Source of the DNA: Pomphorhynchus laevis
Taxonomy: Eukaryota > Acanthocephala > Palaeacanthocephala > Echinorhynchida > Pomphorhynchidae
Reading direction: 5' to 3'
DNA length: 64,000 nt
NCBI GenBank assembly: GCA_012934845.2
Contig: WNNJ02002767.1
Coordinates: 62,001-126,000 of the forward strand
Position numbers and translations under genes: made by a program. Below the pieces are notes generated by a model. The model was given only the letters and a program-made list of their open reading frames with translations. It did no database searches and was not told the origin of the DNA. Positions 1 through 11,865 of the stretch are shown in pieces (the stretch's first letter is position 1; each line of letters begins with the position of its first letter).

Positions 1-870
1 TGGAAGAGTAAATTAAATTGAAAAGTATTGTATTTAGTATATCGTGTTTTACATTGGAAAATTAAACATCGTAGAACTAGCATCATTTATTTTTACTAAA
101 CGTGTTTAAACGAATCGAAATTTTGACGTCACTCTCGGCATAAATAGACATTTTATTTTTTTTCGGGAATTTTGAGTGCACATGCATACACTACAGATTT
201 TGAAAAAGAAATAATTATCAAAATAAAAAGTTAAAGCAAAAAAAATAGAGTACTACAATTTAACGTCTGATCTCCCCATTTTTCACATATTTGATACATT
301 GCGATAAATTTTTTATTTTTTGTTATTAATGTATTTCGTTTGAAATATGAAATATAACAGTGGTCTCAATTATCAGGTCACTGTGCGGTATTGTTTCGCG
401 AAACTCTTATTTTGTCATAGAGCAAAAATGTGTCTAGGCGTGTTTTTATATTTGGTACTTTTGTCGTTTTTTATTTGTAGCCGATAGAAGCATCACCTAC
501 GAGGAAACTCTAAGGTTATTCCTCGAGAATATGTATTACTCTTCGATAGCCTGTTTCGTTCTTTATAATTTGATCTTGCTGCACATGTTAGTTACATATT
601 CTTAATTTTTGATTTTGACACAAAAGTTTACTCTAAAATTATACAACAAATGAGTCAAAAACAATTATTTAAAAAAAAGGTTTTTTTTCGAAGAGATATC
701 TAGAGCCACAAAAATAAGATAAATGATGGCAAGTTAACGTTTGGGTACCCCATTATTTACATTCTTTCAATCAAACATTGTTATTTTTAGCTGTTTTTCT
801 GAAAAGGTTACGAAAACTGTCAAGGAATATATCCATTATCTAAATGCAAACAACAAAGATTTTGCTTACT
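1..870. other. AT-rich stretch without a recognised gene
   Basis: No coding region, RNA gene or repeat boundary that I recognise is visible here. The stretch is rich in A and T with short homopolymers. Confidence 0.5.
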
Positions 871-1640
871 TGCGATATTATGCGATATTATTATGTACAT
901 GAGACTTTAAAAAAGGATTTATTTTAACGTGGCAAATGCGTGCCAGCGCACGCTTACATGACCACAACAAAACAAGACTGTGAATCAGGTGTCGAGAAGG
1001 TGTGAACGGAGGAGGTGTTTGAATGTGATAAAGGAGGGGGCACGGCGGACGTCGAGAGGGAGTTGATTCCAGGCGAGTGAGGCGGCGACGAGGAAGGATC
1101 GGAGACCGTGGTTGTTGGAGTAATTGGGAACGTGAGTAAGAGGGTATGATGGAAACGCAGCGATAGCGAGATGGGGCGAGTGTCTCTAAGAAAGGAAGGT
1201 TGATGAACGATGGGGAGCCGACAGCGATGAGACGAAAGGTAACAAGAAGAAGGCGGAGTTTGATGCGGATGTGGATGGTGGACCAGGAAAGTTGGGCAAA
1301 ATATGTGGATGTGTGGTCGAAGCGACGGAGACGAAAGAGCACTCGAACGGCGGTGTTGATTATTCGTTGTAGGGGTAGGATGATGGATTTTGGAGAATTG
1401 GCGAAAAGGCCTAAGGCAGTAATCGATTTTAGGGAAAAGAAGCGATGAAAGAAGAAGACATACAAGAACGGAAGTCGATAAGGGGGCGGATACGGCGGAT
1501 GTCACGGAGAATTAAGTTAGATGAGCGGACCTTGTCACGGACGAAGGGTTTAAGGGAAAGGTGATCATCGAAATGGAAGCCTAATAAAGTGAGATTGTGG
1601 ACTATGGGGATGATCGATGAGACTTGCTATGCGCACTAAC
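871..1640 (-). mobile_element. L2/CR1-type LINE, 3' terminal fragment
   Basis: This GC-richer island reads on the minus strand as the C-terminal part of a non-LTR reverse transcriptase ORF, with several stops and frameshifts. The order of motifs fits the L2/CR1 group: LGFHFDDHLSL, then LRDIRRIRPLIDF, and near the end LRSFLVAASLAWNQLPLDVR followed by a FITFKHLLRSHLL-like stretch. These are the usual post-RT and C-terminal blocks of that group. The 3' end, at low coordinates, carries two copies of a ten-base repeat (TGCGATATTA, 871-890); short 3' repeats are usual for L2/CR1 elements. The upstream RT core and endonuclease are missing, so this is a 5'-truncated dead copy. Open reading frames on either strand here are remnants of this element, not host genes. 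Confidence 0.75.
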
Positions 1641-4600
1641 ATCATTGGCAGCTAAAATAAGACAGGAAAACTCTCCAATAAGTAAATGATATATTTTGTC
1701 GTCAGTAAATGTTATATGATCGCATTGTAATCATATAACATTTATAGACATATAAATATAATTTGTATATTATATATTATACATCACATAATTTATATAA
1801 TTTATATAAATCATATTTTGTCATATATAAATCAATTATATAATATATTATATAAATTAATATTTATAATATAATAAAATTATATTTTATTTGAATTATA
1901 ATTATATTTAAATATAAATATTATATACATATAATCATATAAATTATATTATAATTATATTTCTACATATAATTTATAAATTTACATCATATATAATTAC
2001 TACGGAGTAACATATTTCATACATTGTGGCACGGGTTAAAAGAGTCGCCTATGGATGCAATTCTAACCAGTGTTATTGATATGAAAATAACAGCTAGTTT
2101 AATATACACATTGAACTTAAACGTGTATTGCCATTAATAGCTACGAGAATATATAGCATCACACTATTATATGTGAAATATAAATATATAATTATTACTT
2201 ATACATCATATAATTTATATAATTTTTTATGAGAACACTAAACAACGCACTATTCGCTCTCTCTCTATGCACGGTCAGTTTAGTGAGGAGATGAACACTG
2301 CGCATTTAAGACGTGCTTACTTGTACAACGTGCTTACTTGTGCTACAAATTTTCATTACTTAATAAACTCCATATGTCACTCTTGAATAAAGTTCGGGCA
2401 ATCCTGCACTGTCAAGCTTATCCGTGAATATCCTTATATTCTTTAAATAGAGTATGAGCGATACCTCTTATGTATAAAAAACCACAAACTGCCAATAAAT
2501 ATATGAGTAACCAATTTCTTAATGGGTCCGGTGCATATAAAATAAAAGGATCAACTTTCTCTAGTAAACTCAAATAGCAATGGTCTTAAAATTATGTTTA
2601 TTCAAAAGTCTGCCAATGTTTTTTGCAAGAATATTTTGAAATTTCTACAAAACCTTTGAATAAATTATTACAATTTCTGAAATAGCAATTTGCGAAATTG
2701 AATTTTCTTCGGTAACGGTAACAAAAGCAAAATTACGTACCGAGAAAAATGATTCTTAATAGAATATTGTTTGTCTAACAAACGATAAAACACGCATTGT
2801 CATTGTGTCTTATTCCTGCACGTTAAGTTCTCCGCGCAGATAAACATGTTCAAGGCTTCACCTATTTTGATAAATTTATTATTTTCGTTTTTATTTCAAA
2901 ATTATAGAGTTGACTTTAATTTATGTGAAATTATAACACAATGCAATGTCTTAAATTGCAGAGAGAATGTTATGTCATAGAAGTGATGTTACTTACTAAA
3001 AAATTAACTTTACTTTTTTAAAAAAGTTAATTACTTTTTAAACAGGAAAGTTTAAATTTGCATGCTTTTTATAAACTTCGTCGGAAAGCTTAACCCGGAA
3101 TGCGTCTAGCACAACCGTCTAGCTCGCAATAGAGTGTTTCGACCTTAGTATAATCATCACTACAAAGTGGTCTCATCAATGTTTACAACTAGCTACTCAA
3201 CTTTGACAGACAATATTGGATCCTTTGTAGACCTCTGATGTTACTTACTGTTAATGAAAGCATTTATGAAAGCGTTTACGTGTCTTGTTTTTCTATTTTG
3301 TGTCCATATTTATCATGAGTAAAAATCCTGTCCATGATCTGATGTAATAAAACCAGTGTGTGATTTTAAAATGGCTGAAACTGGGATTATGAACAATCGA
3401 AACCTAATTTTCTTTCACCGATTGTAAACTCCATCAAACGTTTATGTTTAATTGGGTGTTGTTGACTTTTGTCAGACATTGTATTAAAAACAAAGCACAA
3501 GTGAATAAAATATTGATAAAATACGGTTTCGATAAATTTTATGACAAAATATCAAAATATGACAAAATTCATTACAAAATATCGATAATATAGTATACTA
3601 ATAAGCATAAGTTATTTCAATCTTTATCTAGTATTGATAGTATATCCAGGTTTACTAACGTGCACATATTTTGTATGTGAACTTTGTTATTCATATGTAA
3701 TATGTCGCTGTAAAATCATAAATAATTTTAAATCATTAAAATCATATTCAATTTTATATTTTTAAACATGATAAAACATTGAAGTAATTACATTTTTGGG
3801 TGTATTTGATTCGGTCTATGAACATATACATGACATTGTTCACAACCCAATGAATAATCAGACGCTAGGTTGGATCACAATATAGAAAGGTAAACAAAAT
3901 ATTGTTCAAAATCAAGTTAAAGTTGCTTAATATCAGACATGTGATTCAAGGAACATCAAAATTCGTGGATACTTTGTCAATTAGCAGCGAATAATTGAAG
4001 ACTGCTCCAATGGTTTGCAACGATGATTATGATATATTGATAGTGTCGATACAGTCATTATCGTTGAATGAGCTTAAGTCGATCTCCACGTGGTTGCTCA
4101 GAATTGAGGAGGCTAAATATAAAGTTTAGAAAATATTAATGTGAAGAGAGTGACTGACTGAAGTCAGACACTCTTATACTGCTAATTGGACGACTGGCTG
4201 ACTGAAGAATCGATTCGTTGGCAAAGTCATTAACCGAAGGCTGTTTTGCTATTTTTTACCTAAGGTACACATCCATTTTTATATTTCATTTTTAAAGCAG
4301 ATCTTCGATTTACCCAATAATATCCGGAAGCTCATTTCAATAGGACTGGAGTCATCGTTAAATAATTTCCTGCATGATTGATATCGTATATACTTGTGTT
4401 GCATATGAGTTAAAATTAGGAAACGAACTATATATGACTAGTTTACTAAATACTAAATCTGATGCTTTTTAATCAATTTTATTAAGCTTAACGACGAACT
4501 TTGTCGGTAAAGAACTGTTCATTAAGAGTGTTGGTGCTGCGTCCAAAAATGCTAACTTAACACGGTCTGCATTAATTATATCAAGGGTAAATTTATGTTT

Positions 4601-4689
4601 GGAATATCTGATTTGCCTTGCTGGGAACACCTGGGAGAATATCTGGATGACTTTAGATTAACAGTTTGATAATAGTAATTAAGTGCAAA
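1641..4689. other. Gene-free AT-rich stretch with low-complexity DNA
   Basis: Positions about 1680-2010 and 2140-2230 are nearly pure A/T with runs such as TATAAT. A 16-17 base motif containing CGTGCTTACTTGT is tandemly repeated around 2313-2343. The rest shows no coding frame or element that I can identify. Confidence 0.5.
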
Positions 4690-5160
4690 AGTAGGTAGGT
4701 TTGCAAATTGAAGTAGAAATTTTCCTTATCAACGCTGATTGAAATTGAAATCAGAAATTATTTAAATTAAATTTGCAAAATGTAATAAAGTTTTGTATTA
4801 AATCTAATTGTCAATACACCAGACGAGTCGAGTGATCGTTAGCCAGCAATAAAATGATTGAAACTTGAATCGTAAGTAATGGATCAGTAGCTGATGTAGT
4901 CCATCAATGCAGAAATTCAGCGCACTGCTACTGGCTTATAGATAGGATTAATGTAACGTGCAGAATAAAATATTCATCAAAAATTCAATAGTAATTTATT
5001 AAAATTAGGAAATTTAGTAGGTAGAATTTCTAGTTTGAAATCCATTAATGCTGAAATGTAGCGTACTGCTGTTGGAGTATATATAGGATTAAAGTAGAGT
5101 GTAGAATAAAAATAATTATAAAAATTTCAATTGTAAAAATGACTGCATTGGTATATCTAC
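4690..5160 (+). repeat. Satellite-like dispersed repeat, copy 1
   Basis: This is one diverged unit plus part of a second of a repeat of about 350 bp that recurs at 20640-21560 and 25280-25520. Shared landmarks are the imperfect palindrome around TGAAATCAGAAATNATTT, then GACGAGTCGAGTGATCGTTA, then GGATCAGTAGCTGATG, then TAGATAGGATTAA. The second partial unit ends where LINE-A sequence begins. No coding capacity is visible. Confidence 0.65.
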
Positions 5161-5162
5161 TT

Positions 5163-6290
5163 AAAATTAGCCGAATGCATAACATATGACAGTTTTTAAG
5201 CTCTCTATTTTTGATAAAAGAGATAACAAAAGAAATGAAAATGCGATCAAATGCAGCAGATAAGTCAAGAAAAACAGCCACAGAAAGCTGATGACTGTTA
5301 TCCTGACAAAACTTGTGCACTTCACTAATTGTTGAATGAACTGAGCACCCTTTGACAAACATAAAAACTCGGTGGGATTAAGTTACGCCTACTTAAATGG
5401 TCGCGGATTCTACGCACAAGCGCTTTTTCGTAGATGAAAATGAGGGAGTTTTGAATCGAAATGGGCCGCAGGTCATTGGGACATGAAACCGATTTTTCTT
5501 AGGTAAAAATATACGTCGGCTAATGTCGATGTTGGCTACATCGGAAGGTGAGGCTAAAAGCAATGTGACGGTCACTTCTATTATTTGATCGGTTGTCAAA
5601 AGCTAACCAACTCGAGATGAGAGTGGAGCGACGCTTTTGGAGGTGCCCGGAAGTGGGCTCCAGAAGTTAAGGATATCCGTCACGGATAAGTCTTTGCTCC
5701 TGAAGTCACACCGAGGCTGGATTGGCCTGATGCAGAAAGCGTGGCTCCGTAATTATGTAGGGTTAGTAACTCTTCCAAAACTCTATCATCAAGGCGTACG
5801 CTATCAATCCAACCCCAAGGCCTTTCCAGCCAGCAGACAAACTTCTCCTTCTTGAATATTTTCAAAAAGGAAACATGAGAGGGACAAAGACGAGCAATAC
5901 TCATCCTGTCCCTACTCAGTTGGAGCCTATATCTAGAACTCCAGTATTCATTCGAGAGAACCTGCCTGAAGGAAGAAGAGATTGGGAAGGTGTAATATGT
6001 TTGCAAGGACCTTGAGTTTTGTTGTAGTGGGACTGTAAATGCGACCTTTATAGGTAGTCGAAAGTATACCGGTAGCTTGCGAAGAGAGGTAAGAATTAAA
6101 TTCAGTCAAGCTATCATTCCCAATCCTGGGGAAGTGTTAGATTGCTGCCTGAAAGAAGGCCACTTTAATAGGATCAAAGTGAAACCTCCTTCTAGGCAGC
6201 ATGTCTTCCTCAAGCCACCAGCGTATTAGGTCATGAGAGGTGGTCAGCTGTTGGCGCGACTGCTCAGTGCAGATGGGTTTTAACTCTTTA
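5163..6290 (-). mobile_element. LINE-A fragment (endonuclease end to mid-RT)
   Basis: On the minus strand this matches the LINE-A copy at 43785-47465 from the end of the endonuclease region into the reverse transcriptase. Recognisable blocks are [22 protein letters not shown] and AVFLDLSAAFDRI, the last being RT motif A with its catalytic aspartate. Homology stops just after motif A, so the YxDD box and 3' end are absent. Several stops and frameshifts interrupt it. Another LINE-A copy at 60126 also ends inside the RT, slightly further downstream in the element. Confidence 0.8.
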
Positions 6291-7279
6291 AATTTTTATG
6301 GATAAAGAAAAAACTTAAATAATTGTTTTTAGTCATCAGAAACAATTTTATTAACTTAACTTGATTTTACTAGCTTTAATTTTTTTTTTGAAATTTTCGT
6401 AAATTTTGAACTCAGTGAATAATCGTTCTAGGTAAAGAAAATCACTTAATGGGAATAACTACTGTAACTTTACATTAAAGCGTGTCATCAAAAGTTACAT
6501 AGTTGCTGGGATCTATTCTAGAGTATATTAAATTGTAATTATTAAAATTCAATTTTTCTTAAATGATGCTAATTGAACCTTAATATTGGAGTATGCTCCA
6601 AGAACATGCTTGTACCATAAGGTATTCTGGTACCGTGGAGTATATTCCAAGAACATGTCAAATCAATAAATCGTAAAAGCATTTCAACCGAGAGAGAACT
6701 CAAGTGTTTAGGACTTGATGAATGCATATCGTCCCGATATCATTACATAACTTAAAAAGCACCGTTAAATATTTTCTAGAGATCGCAACTACCCCTACTG
6801 AACACGGGGTTCATGTGTGAGCAATATTTGATATGTGTGCAAAAAAATCATTGAAAAGAATTAAAATTTCTAGCGGACAATCTCTTAAACGTTTTATCAA
6901 ATGCAGCGTCTTCGTTCACTGTTTAAGAAGGATTTTTAATGTTTTTATTTGAAACTAAGCAACTGATCGACAACATTATCACAAGTTGTGTAGCAGAAAT
7001 CTATTAAACATTTATTTAGTGAACATTTAATTGAGTTGACTAGTAATGCCAGTATATGCAATCCATATACTTATCGTATCTGAATAATGTTGCAAGTTGC
7101 AACAACATCATACGAGATAATATCATTCCATATTGTTAAGTTATATACGTGTGACGGATTTATCGTATACTAGCGTAACGGCAAAGTTATCAATAGAGAA
7201 ATGTAAACCAACTGAATGCTTTATTCAGTTAATCTTGGAATACAAGTAAATGTAATAAAGTAGTAAGTAAAATATATAA
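6291..7279. other. Stretch without a recognised gene
   Basis: There is no coding frame, RNA gene or repeat boundary that I can support here. It may include sequence downstream of the truncated Gypsy relic, but no terminal repeat was found. Confidence 0.4.
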
Positions 7280-9390
7280 CATTCACCCACACTTATAATC
7301 GTTCAGATACCTTGGAGGACGACGCGATCGATTCGTTCTCTTGTATGTTTGATCGATCATACTTTGTGCATTCGGTATGTATTTACTCGTGTCAGTATTT
7401 TCGTTTACATACACGATGGTCTACCCAGGAGGTAATAACGCCAATGTTTGAGCGATTCCACGATCGCTTAGACCTCGTTCTCGATATTAGAATTTCGATT
7501 TTGATTTCTAGGTAACGAACGATAGAAAAATACAATAGGCCTATGTTGTTGACTCAATACAGTGCTGATCGACATTTTCGAGGTGTCTGTCTCGACTTAT
7601 AATTGCGGAGAGTAATCAAAGGATTGTAATCCTGTTCTTGAGATTTTTGTCTTTAATTATCGGAGTCGCTGTTGAACGTCATTTGGAATAGGAAAAATAT
7701 TGCAATTGAATATATTTCGAATTTCGCTTGCGTAATTCTGTATTTTATTTTCAGAAAATTGAATGTTGAGATGCTTTGCAACTTTCATGAAGCGATCAAG
7801 GCAAACATCATGTTCAGCTTTTATTTATCCACATATTATAATGTCGTCCAAGTACGCGTACGTACCGTAAAGTTCAAACCGGTATATGATCCCATTCACT
7901 ATACTCGTGAGAGAACAAAGTTCGATAATATTGTATTTCGAGAAATTTTCGATGTTAATTTGTCAATATTTGGCAAAGAGTAAGCGTCCAATTAAGAGTA
8001 ACGATCAATAGTTCCGGAAAAATCCACAACCATTCGAGCTTTTACGTTATTAAATACGATTAGGACTTGTGCTCCTCACCTTGATCGACATGGTTCTCTA
8101 ATTCCCTCCTCGAGTAATGTATTAATTTCTTTTCGAATAATTTGAACATGTTCATCTGAATATCGTCGAGATTTCGTTAATATCGGTTTGATTAATTGCG
8201 GCATATTTGGAAAGAGTGTAATCGGTTTCACATTCATCGCGGGTGTTTCGGTCGTAGAAGCTAGAGTAATTTCAGGTAAACACCGAAAAAAAAACAATTT
8301 TTAAATATTCCAGATTTTCCATAAATTCGCAGCCAAGGATCATTGGTGAACACAGTTTGTCAAAACTCCTTCATTAACAACAATCGATAATCTACATTGT
8401 GCCTTTACGGTAACGACTTCGAATAGACTAGCAAGACACATTTTTGTATGTAATTATCACATTGGATGTTATACCACTTTACAATGTCATAATCAACAAA
8501 GTTTTTGGTACTTCCTGTAACAAATAAAGCATGAACCGTTATAGCATGATCCACAGAGTGATTGGAATAGTTACTTTATTCTTTTGACTTTGAATAATAT
8601 TTGTCGAGCACAAGGCGGCAGAATAGTTTATACGAGTTTCCATTCGTTGCTTGGAACGGCAAACTCGAAAAATGTCCTTTTTTCGAACAGTTATAGAGTT
8701 TCGCGCGGGACATTAAAGACGTGGATAATACGAACCGCCTTAGACAAAAATAAAGTCGGAGAGTCTATCGAATAGCTGCATTCATTATTGCGGACGGGTG
8801 ATTTTCTTTGTCTACACATTCAGAACGTGGTTTGGAAAATTAATCGCTGGAGGCAAGTTGTTCGTAAGAGGAAAGTTGTTCTACCGGAGATAAAAGTGCC
8901 GCCCTTTGTAGCTCTGAGGCTTCAAGAGATTTTGCTATTCGGAAGAGATCGTCGTAATTTATGGATGGCGATACTAGGAGTAGTTGGCGAATATATGTAT
9001 TTTTGTAAGCATTGTAGGAAAGAATCGAGTATGTGAACGTTTCTGTTTGTAACTGCATCGACATTTTTAAAGTTACATTGATCGGCCAAATCTTGGAGTT
9101 CCTTCAGAAATTTATCAATCGATTGTCCAGCTTGTTGGCGACATGAGTGTAGTTTGAAACGTGCATATAATGCATTAACCGTTTAAAAAAAGGTTTGATC
9201 GAAGATGTTGATAGCTTCGTCAAAAGTCCTCGAGCCCTTTATAATATTGAAGATTTCGCACGATGCGAGATTGATGAGGCTGTCGATTTTATTCTGATCA
9301 GTTGCATCAGGAAGTAAGAGAGGAAAGCTGTGAAACGCCTTTTCCAAACGCCTTTTTGTAAGTCGCAGACAAACATAATCCCTCATTCCT
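7280..9390 (-). mobile_element. Ty3/Gypsy LTR retrotransposon fossil
   Basis: An old, badly broken relic of a Ty3/Gypsy element lies on the minus strand. Its parts in order from high to low coordinate are a gag-like region (about 8840-9390), the start of the reverse transcriptase (about 8070-8300), the RT core with a YLDD-type active site (about 7670-7980) and part of RNase H (about 7310-7510). Integrase and recognisable long terminal repeats are not seen. The coding region carries many breaks, I estimate ten or more, so the copy is old and dead. Confidence 0.75.
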
Positions 9391-9394
9391 AGAC

Positions 9395-9553
9395 ATGTCT
9401 CTACGTATTTTGAAGGTTATTTCTCTTAAATCAAAATCATTGTCTAATGAGTTTGTTTATCTGATTTTCTTAGTCCAAAGATATTTGTACAGCACATCCA
9501 AGAAATTATCGGTGTCAAGTTTTTCACAGGAGTTCCTGATTCTTTATTGAAAG
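9395..9553 (+). pseudogene. Orphan exon resembling phosphonopyruvate decarboxylase N-terminus
   Basis: Positions 9474-9553 encode 26 codons, PKIFVQHIQEIIG then VKFFTGVPDSLLK, preceded by a pyrimidine-rich acceptor (TTTTCTTAG) and followed by a GT donor (AAAG|GTAAAA). FFTGVPDSLLK is the characteristic N-terminal block of phosphonopyruvate decarboxylase, a thiamine-diphosphate enzyme of phosphonate metabolism. The exon ends in phase 1 on G, which suits the aspartate that usually follows SLLK. An ATG at 9395 opens a basic, targeting-like peptide (MSLRILKVISLKSKSL), but joining it would need a 23-nt intron, so this link is weak. I find no further exon of this enzyme before ADCK1 begins. It is either a truncated gene or an exon stranded by rearrangement. 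The family assignment rests on memory of the motif. Confidence 0.5.
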
Positions 9554-9555
9554 GT

Positions 9556-10255
9556 AAAAGAATTATTGATGATTCCATAAAAATACTCCAAAAACATCGA
9601 CATAAAGATGCATGTAGACTTAAAACAACATTTAATGATTTAGGACGCTCCTGGAAAATCTTAATAATTCTTAAGAGCAATTTGACATATATTTTACTTG
9701 CACTATTGGATTCTTCAATGCTAAACATTGAGGCGAAAACTTCTCGAGCTGACCCTACATCGTGATTTACTCTTTCTTGTGAATCGTGTGACTTTGACTC
9801 TGTAATATTCACAAGTATCAAATAACTCGTTCTAGTTAAGTGTCGCAAGCTTTTCCTGCGGTTTGCAGATGTATAAGTGGATTTATATCGCATTCTACCA
9901 TCGATACATAGTTTTCGGTCGAGGATGTTAAGCTAATATATTTATCTAAATGAAATATAGGTGGCAGTTTGCTAACCGATATTGTTGCTAAGAGATAAGT
10001 GGATTAAGAGGTTCTAATATTCAATTATAATTTATTAATTACTTATTAATATATACTTATAGATATTTATATTATTAGATATAGATATTAATCTATAAGA
10101 AAATATAAAGGGGATATATAAGAAAATACATGTTATAAATTATATTATTACAAAATAAATATAATAAGATAAATATCCTATTAATAAAACGATAAAATGA
10201 TAGTGCGTGTATAAAATTAAGTATTTTATAAAATTATTTGATTTTACAAATTTCT
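9556..10255. other. Stretch without a recognised gene
   Basis: Open frames occur on both strands at about 9450-9890, but they match nothing I know. From about 10020 the sequence becomes low-complexity AT. Confidence 0.4.
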
Positions 10256-11130
10256 GTTTGATTTTATTTTTATAGTAGCTAAGTTTAAACTATGTTATCA
10301 ATTAAATTATTAAATTGATTTTTAACAAGACCCACATCGTTACATATCACTGCAATTCTTAAAATTTCGTTATCCAATTTAATATTATTTGGTATGCATG
10401 AATGATCATGCAAAAATATGTTTCTTGTAAATTTAAATGCCGTCTTTACGATATAAATTAATAGTAATTTTAATTGATGTTAATTTAATGTTCAAATCTA
10501 AATAAATACCTTCTTTATCATCAGTATTGGTTTTATTAAGATTGAAACTATCTGAATAAATTTGTTCACTAATTGAATTAAAATTAATGTTAAATACATA
10601 TATGTAATCATTATTTGTATATACATATAAAATCTTTATATAATTTAGATTATTTTTTAAAGAGTTATGAACAAATTCATATTCTATAAAGCTTAAAAAT
10701 AAGTCAGCTTTAATTGGAATATTATTACCTCCCATTGAAACACCTTTTATTTGTCTAAATAACGATGCCCCTAGTTTTAAATAATTTTGATTTGTTAAAA
10801 TATTTAAGGATTCTAATAATTCAATTTTATTCATATATTTATATTTACTAGATATATACCTTTTTTGTCATCGATATTGATTTTATCAATAATAAAGATG
10901 AATTTGGATACCTGGATAAATTTGTATGCTTATTGAATAAAAATTAACCAATAATGAACAAATTCATATTAAGCTTAAAAACGACTCAGCTTTAATAGGG
11001 CTACATCCTAATTAGAGCATTTTTTGTTTGTCTAAATATATATGCCCTTCTTTTAAATAAGTATGATTTATCAAAACTATCTATGGTTTCTATTAGTTCA
11101 ATTTTATCCATATATTTATATTTTGAATTT
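10256..11130 (-). mobile_element. Naiad-like Penelope element fragments (two, head to tail)
   Basis: Two decayed pieces of the same Penelope-like RT family seen at 21963-24995 lie on the minus strand. The better one (10256-10850) has KIELLESLNILTNQNYLK, GVSMGGN (the usual GVPMGGN block), [12 protein letters not shown], a damaged YIDD region and the LYRKD tail. It continues at 10380-10430 with the FxRNIFLHDHSCIPN-type C-terminal block. The second piece (10850-11130) repeats the end of the RT in a more decayed state. No GIY-YIG endonuclease follows the RT. Confidence 0.7.
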
Positions 11131-11736
11131 TTGTCATGCGTCGATACTCTCTTCATATTATAAAAGTCTATCGGAATTTCAAAACTATGCCAAGACTATG
11201 CCAAAGACTGATTCTTTTACTAAGTGGTAAATGTGTGAGCAAGTATAATGTACTATTTTTATTACAATTTGAGATATTGAATACATGTTGGTTTTTGCTG
11301 ACATTATTGCTTCCTCCTAAATTTATATCCGCTATTTGTAGCAAATGTAGTGTTAACACAAACATGACGTGACTTGAACCGTCCAAAAACTAAACTCTTA
11401 TATCATATAATATATATTATGGATGCTATAATCAATATTAGTATTCGCTTACTATGTATAAATTAGATTTAGTCTTATATATTTTATGTAATAGGTTCGA
11501 CCCAACCGTGTCGAACTTATTAGATACCGTAACCGTGTCTCTTTTTTATATGGCTTGAATTCACATAATTTATTTCCAAATAGTCTGTGCAAGTTCTTCT
11601 ATTTTTAAATGTAACTGTGATCAGTCACTATATTTTGATCGTTAAAATTAAATATTTTGCTACTTTTTTGTAAATTGACTACTTTGTGAAATGCAGTTGT
11701 GGATCTCATGTTTCGACGACATATTTGTCTTCAGAA
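11131..11736. other. Upstream region of ADCK1
   Basis: This region precedes the ADCK1 start codon and probably holds its promoter and 5' leader, but no core promoter element can be singled out in such AT-rich DNA. No gene was recognised. Confidence 0.4.
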
Positions 11737-11865
11737 ATGAAGAAAATTGTAGCAGTTCTATCAGCGGCATCTTTATCCACATATTGCGCTTTGCAATTTT
11801 CTCCGTCTTTTCAGGATGTATGTAATTCCTTTACACTTGTGAGGTCAACAAGGACAATAAGAACG
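11737..11865 (+). CDS. ADCK1: ADCK1 exon 1
   Basis: Residues 1-43, from [20 protein letters not shown] to IRT, followed by donor GTATGA. The hydrophobic start aligns with the N-terminal segment of human ADCK1. Confidence 0.85.

Noticed and set aside
878-1505. Long open frames on both strands taken as host genes
   Set aside because: The minus-strand reading is a LINE C-terminus, and the plus-strand frame is its shadow.
11695-11735. Minus-strand CTGAAGACAAATATGTCGTC-type motif like a Penelope 3' end next to ADCK1
   Set aside because: Upstream on that strand lies ADCK1 exon 1, not Penelope sequence; too short to call.
11686-11736. Upstream in-frame extension of ADCK1
   Set aside because: It has no ATG and no family similarity; the ATG at 11737 fits the family N-terminus.
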